A DNA stretch of 6,732 bases from NCBI GenBank assembly GCA_030837395.1, contig JAUPKO010000705.1, forward strand, positions 1 through 6,732. Reading direction: 5' to 3'. Both the position numbers and the translations under genes were made by a program. This document shows, in pieces, positions 6,288-6,732 of the stretch; positions within the stretch are counted from its first letter, which is position 1; every line of letters starts with the position of its first letter. The notes beneath the pieces are model-generated. The model was not told the origin of the DNA. It searched no databases and saw only the letters and a list, made by a program, of their open reading frames with translations. The DNA is from Actinomycetota bacterium. Its GTDB lineage: Bacteria > Actinomycetota > Actinomycetes > S36-B12 > UBA10799.

Positions 6288-6732
6288 CAGGGCATCACCG
6301 ACAGCCCACCGTCGACCACCAAGGTCTGCCCGGTCATGAACGAGGAATCGTCGCTGGCCAGGAACAGCGCTGCCGCGGCGATCTCATCCGCGGTGCCCCA
6401 CCGTTGCATCGGCACCCGCTCGAGCAGGTTCTGCTCCACTCCGGAGTCCTGTCGCAGGAAATCCGTGAGGTCCGTCTCGATCCATCCCGGCACAAGGGCG
6501 TTGACTCGCACCCCAGCGTAGGCGACTTCGAGGGCGAGGCTCTTGGTCAGCGACAGAACAGCCGCCTTGGCCGCGCCGTAGTGCGACATCAGTGGCGCTC
6601 CACCCAGGCCTGCCACTGAGGACACGTTGATCACCGACCCACCGCCGGCGGCGGCCATGGCGGGCAGGATGCCCTGCAGCATCCACACCGTCGAGTCGAC
6701 GTTGAGGACCTGAGTCTTGGTCCACCCGGCAG
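6287..6732 (-). CDS. Short-chain dehydrogenase/reductase (SDR), C-terminal part; N-terminus outside window
   Basis: The frame runs off the right edge; 147 residues are visible. They include the classical SDR catalytic tetrad. Asn10 of the fragment (VLNV) lies 13 residues before the proline of ILPAM, as in classical SDRs. Ser38 ends INVSS, and Tyr51 and Lys55 form HYGAAK. The family block VNALVPGWIETDL follows, then the C-terminal TGQTLVVDGGLS. The N-terminal cofactor-binding motifs (TGxxxGxG, NNAG) lie beyond the window, so NAD versus NADP preference and substrate cannot be judged. The protein reduces or oxidises a carbonyl or alcohol, probably as a cytosolic tetramer. A GTG at 6688 could be mistaken for a start, but the frame stays open to the edge and the tetrad Asn lies upstream of it, so it is internal. 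The stop overlaps the hydrolase ATG (TGATG), indicating an operon. Confidence 0.92.
   Translation of the reverse strand, partial: AGWTKTQVLNVDSTVWMLQGILPAMAAAGGGSVINVSSVAGLGGAPLMSHYGAAKAAVLSLTKSLALEVAYAGVRVNALVPGWIETDLTDFLRQDSGVEQNLLERVPMQRWGTADEIAAAALFLASDDSSFMTGQTLVVDGGLSVMP

Noticed and set aside
6384..6725. 113-residue minus-strand frame overlapping the SDR
   Set aside because: It is an alternative phase of the SDR gene, which has the full catalytic tetrad in its own frame.

Overview
The window is uniformly GC-rich and its ORFs run without large gaps. The gene content points to a high-GC actinomycete: crotonyl-CoA carboxylase/reductase next to a methylmalonyl-CoA epimerase, an actinobacterial Uup-like ABC-F ATPase, and an OafA-type acyltransferase with an SGNH tail. 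The genus cannot be named from this sequence alone. I see no mobile element, CRISPR array, tRNA or rRNA.

Layout. Positions 1-1591 (plus strand) hold the C-terminal end of a VOC-family methylmalonyl-CoA epimerase, then a complete crotonyl-CoA carboxylase/reductase (Ccr). Together they form a short-chain acyl-CoA module (ethylmalonyl-CoA pathway and extender-unit supply). From about 1653 to the right edge everything is on the minus strand. A strong hairpin at 1615-1656 sits where the two blocks converge. Read in the direction of transcription, from the right edge leftward, the minus block is: a short-chain dehydrogenase/reductase (SDR, N-terminus outside the window), an alpha/beta hydrolase joined to it by a TGATG overlap, a 118-base spacer, a membrane acyltransferase with an SGNH-type C-terminal domain, and an ABC-F ATPase. 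The ABC-F reading frame begins at a GTG that overlaps the acyltransferase stop codon (TAGTG).

The main oddity is in the ABC-F gene. Its reading frame is interrupted by a single in-frame TAG at 2622-2624, exactly at the junction between the inter-domain linker and the second ATPase domain, and the next codon is GTG. Both halves keep complete nucleotide-binding motifs. The gene may therefore make two separate half-proteins, make one protein by readthrough, or be a recent nonsense mutant or sequencing error.

Functionally, Ccr and the epimerase work on C4/C5 acyl-CoAs. The acyltransferase probably modifies an extracytoplasmic glycan or lipid. The ABC-F protein acts on the ribosome. The SDR and hydrolase look like a small metabolic pair of unknown substrate. 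No single pathway links the plus and minus blocks.
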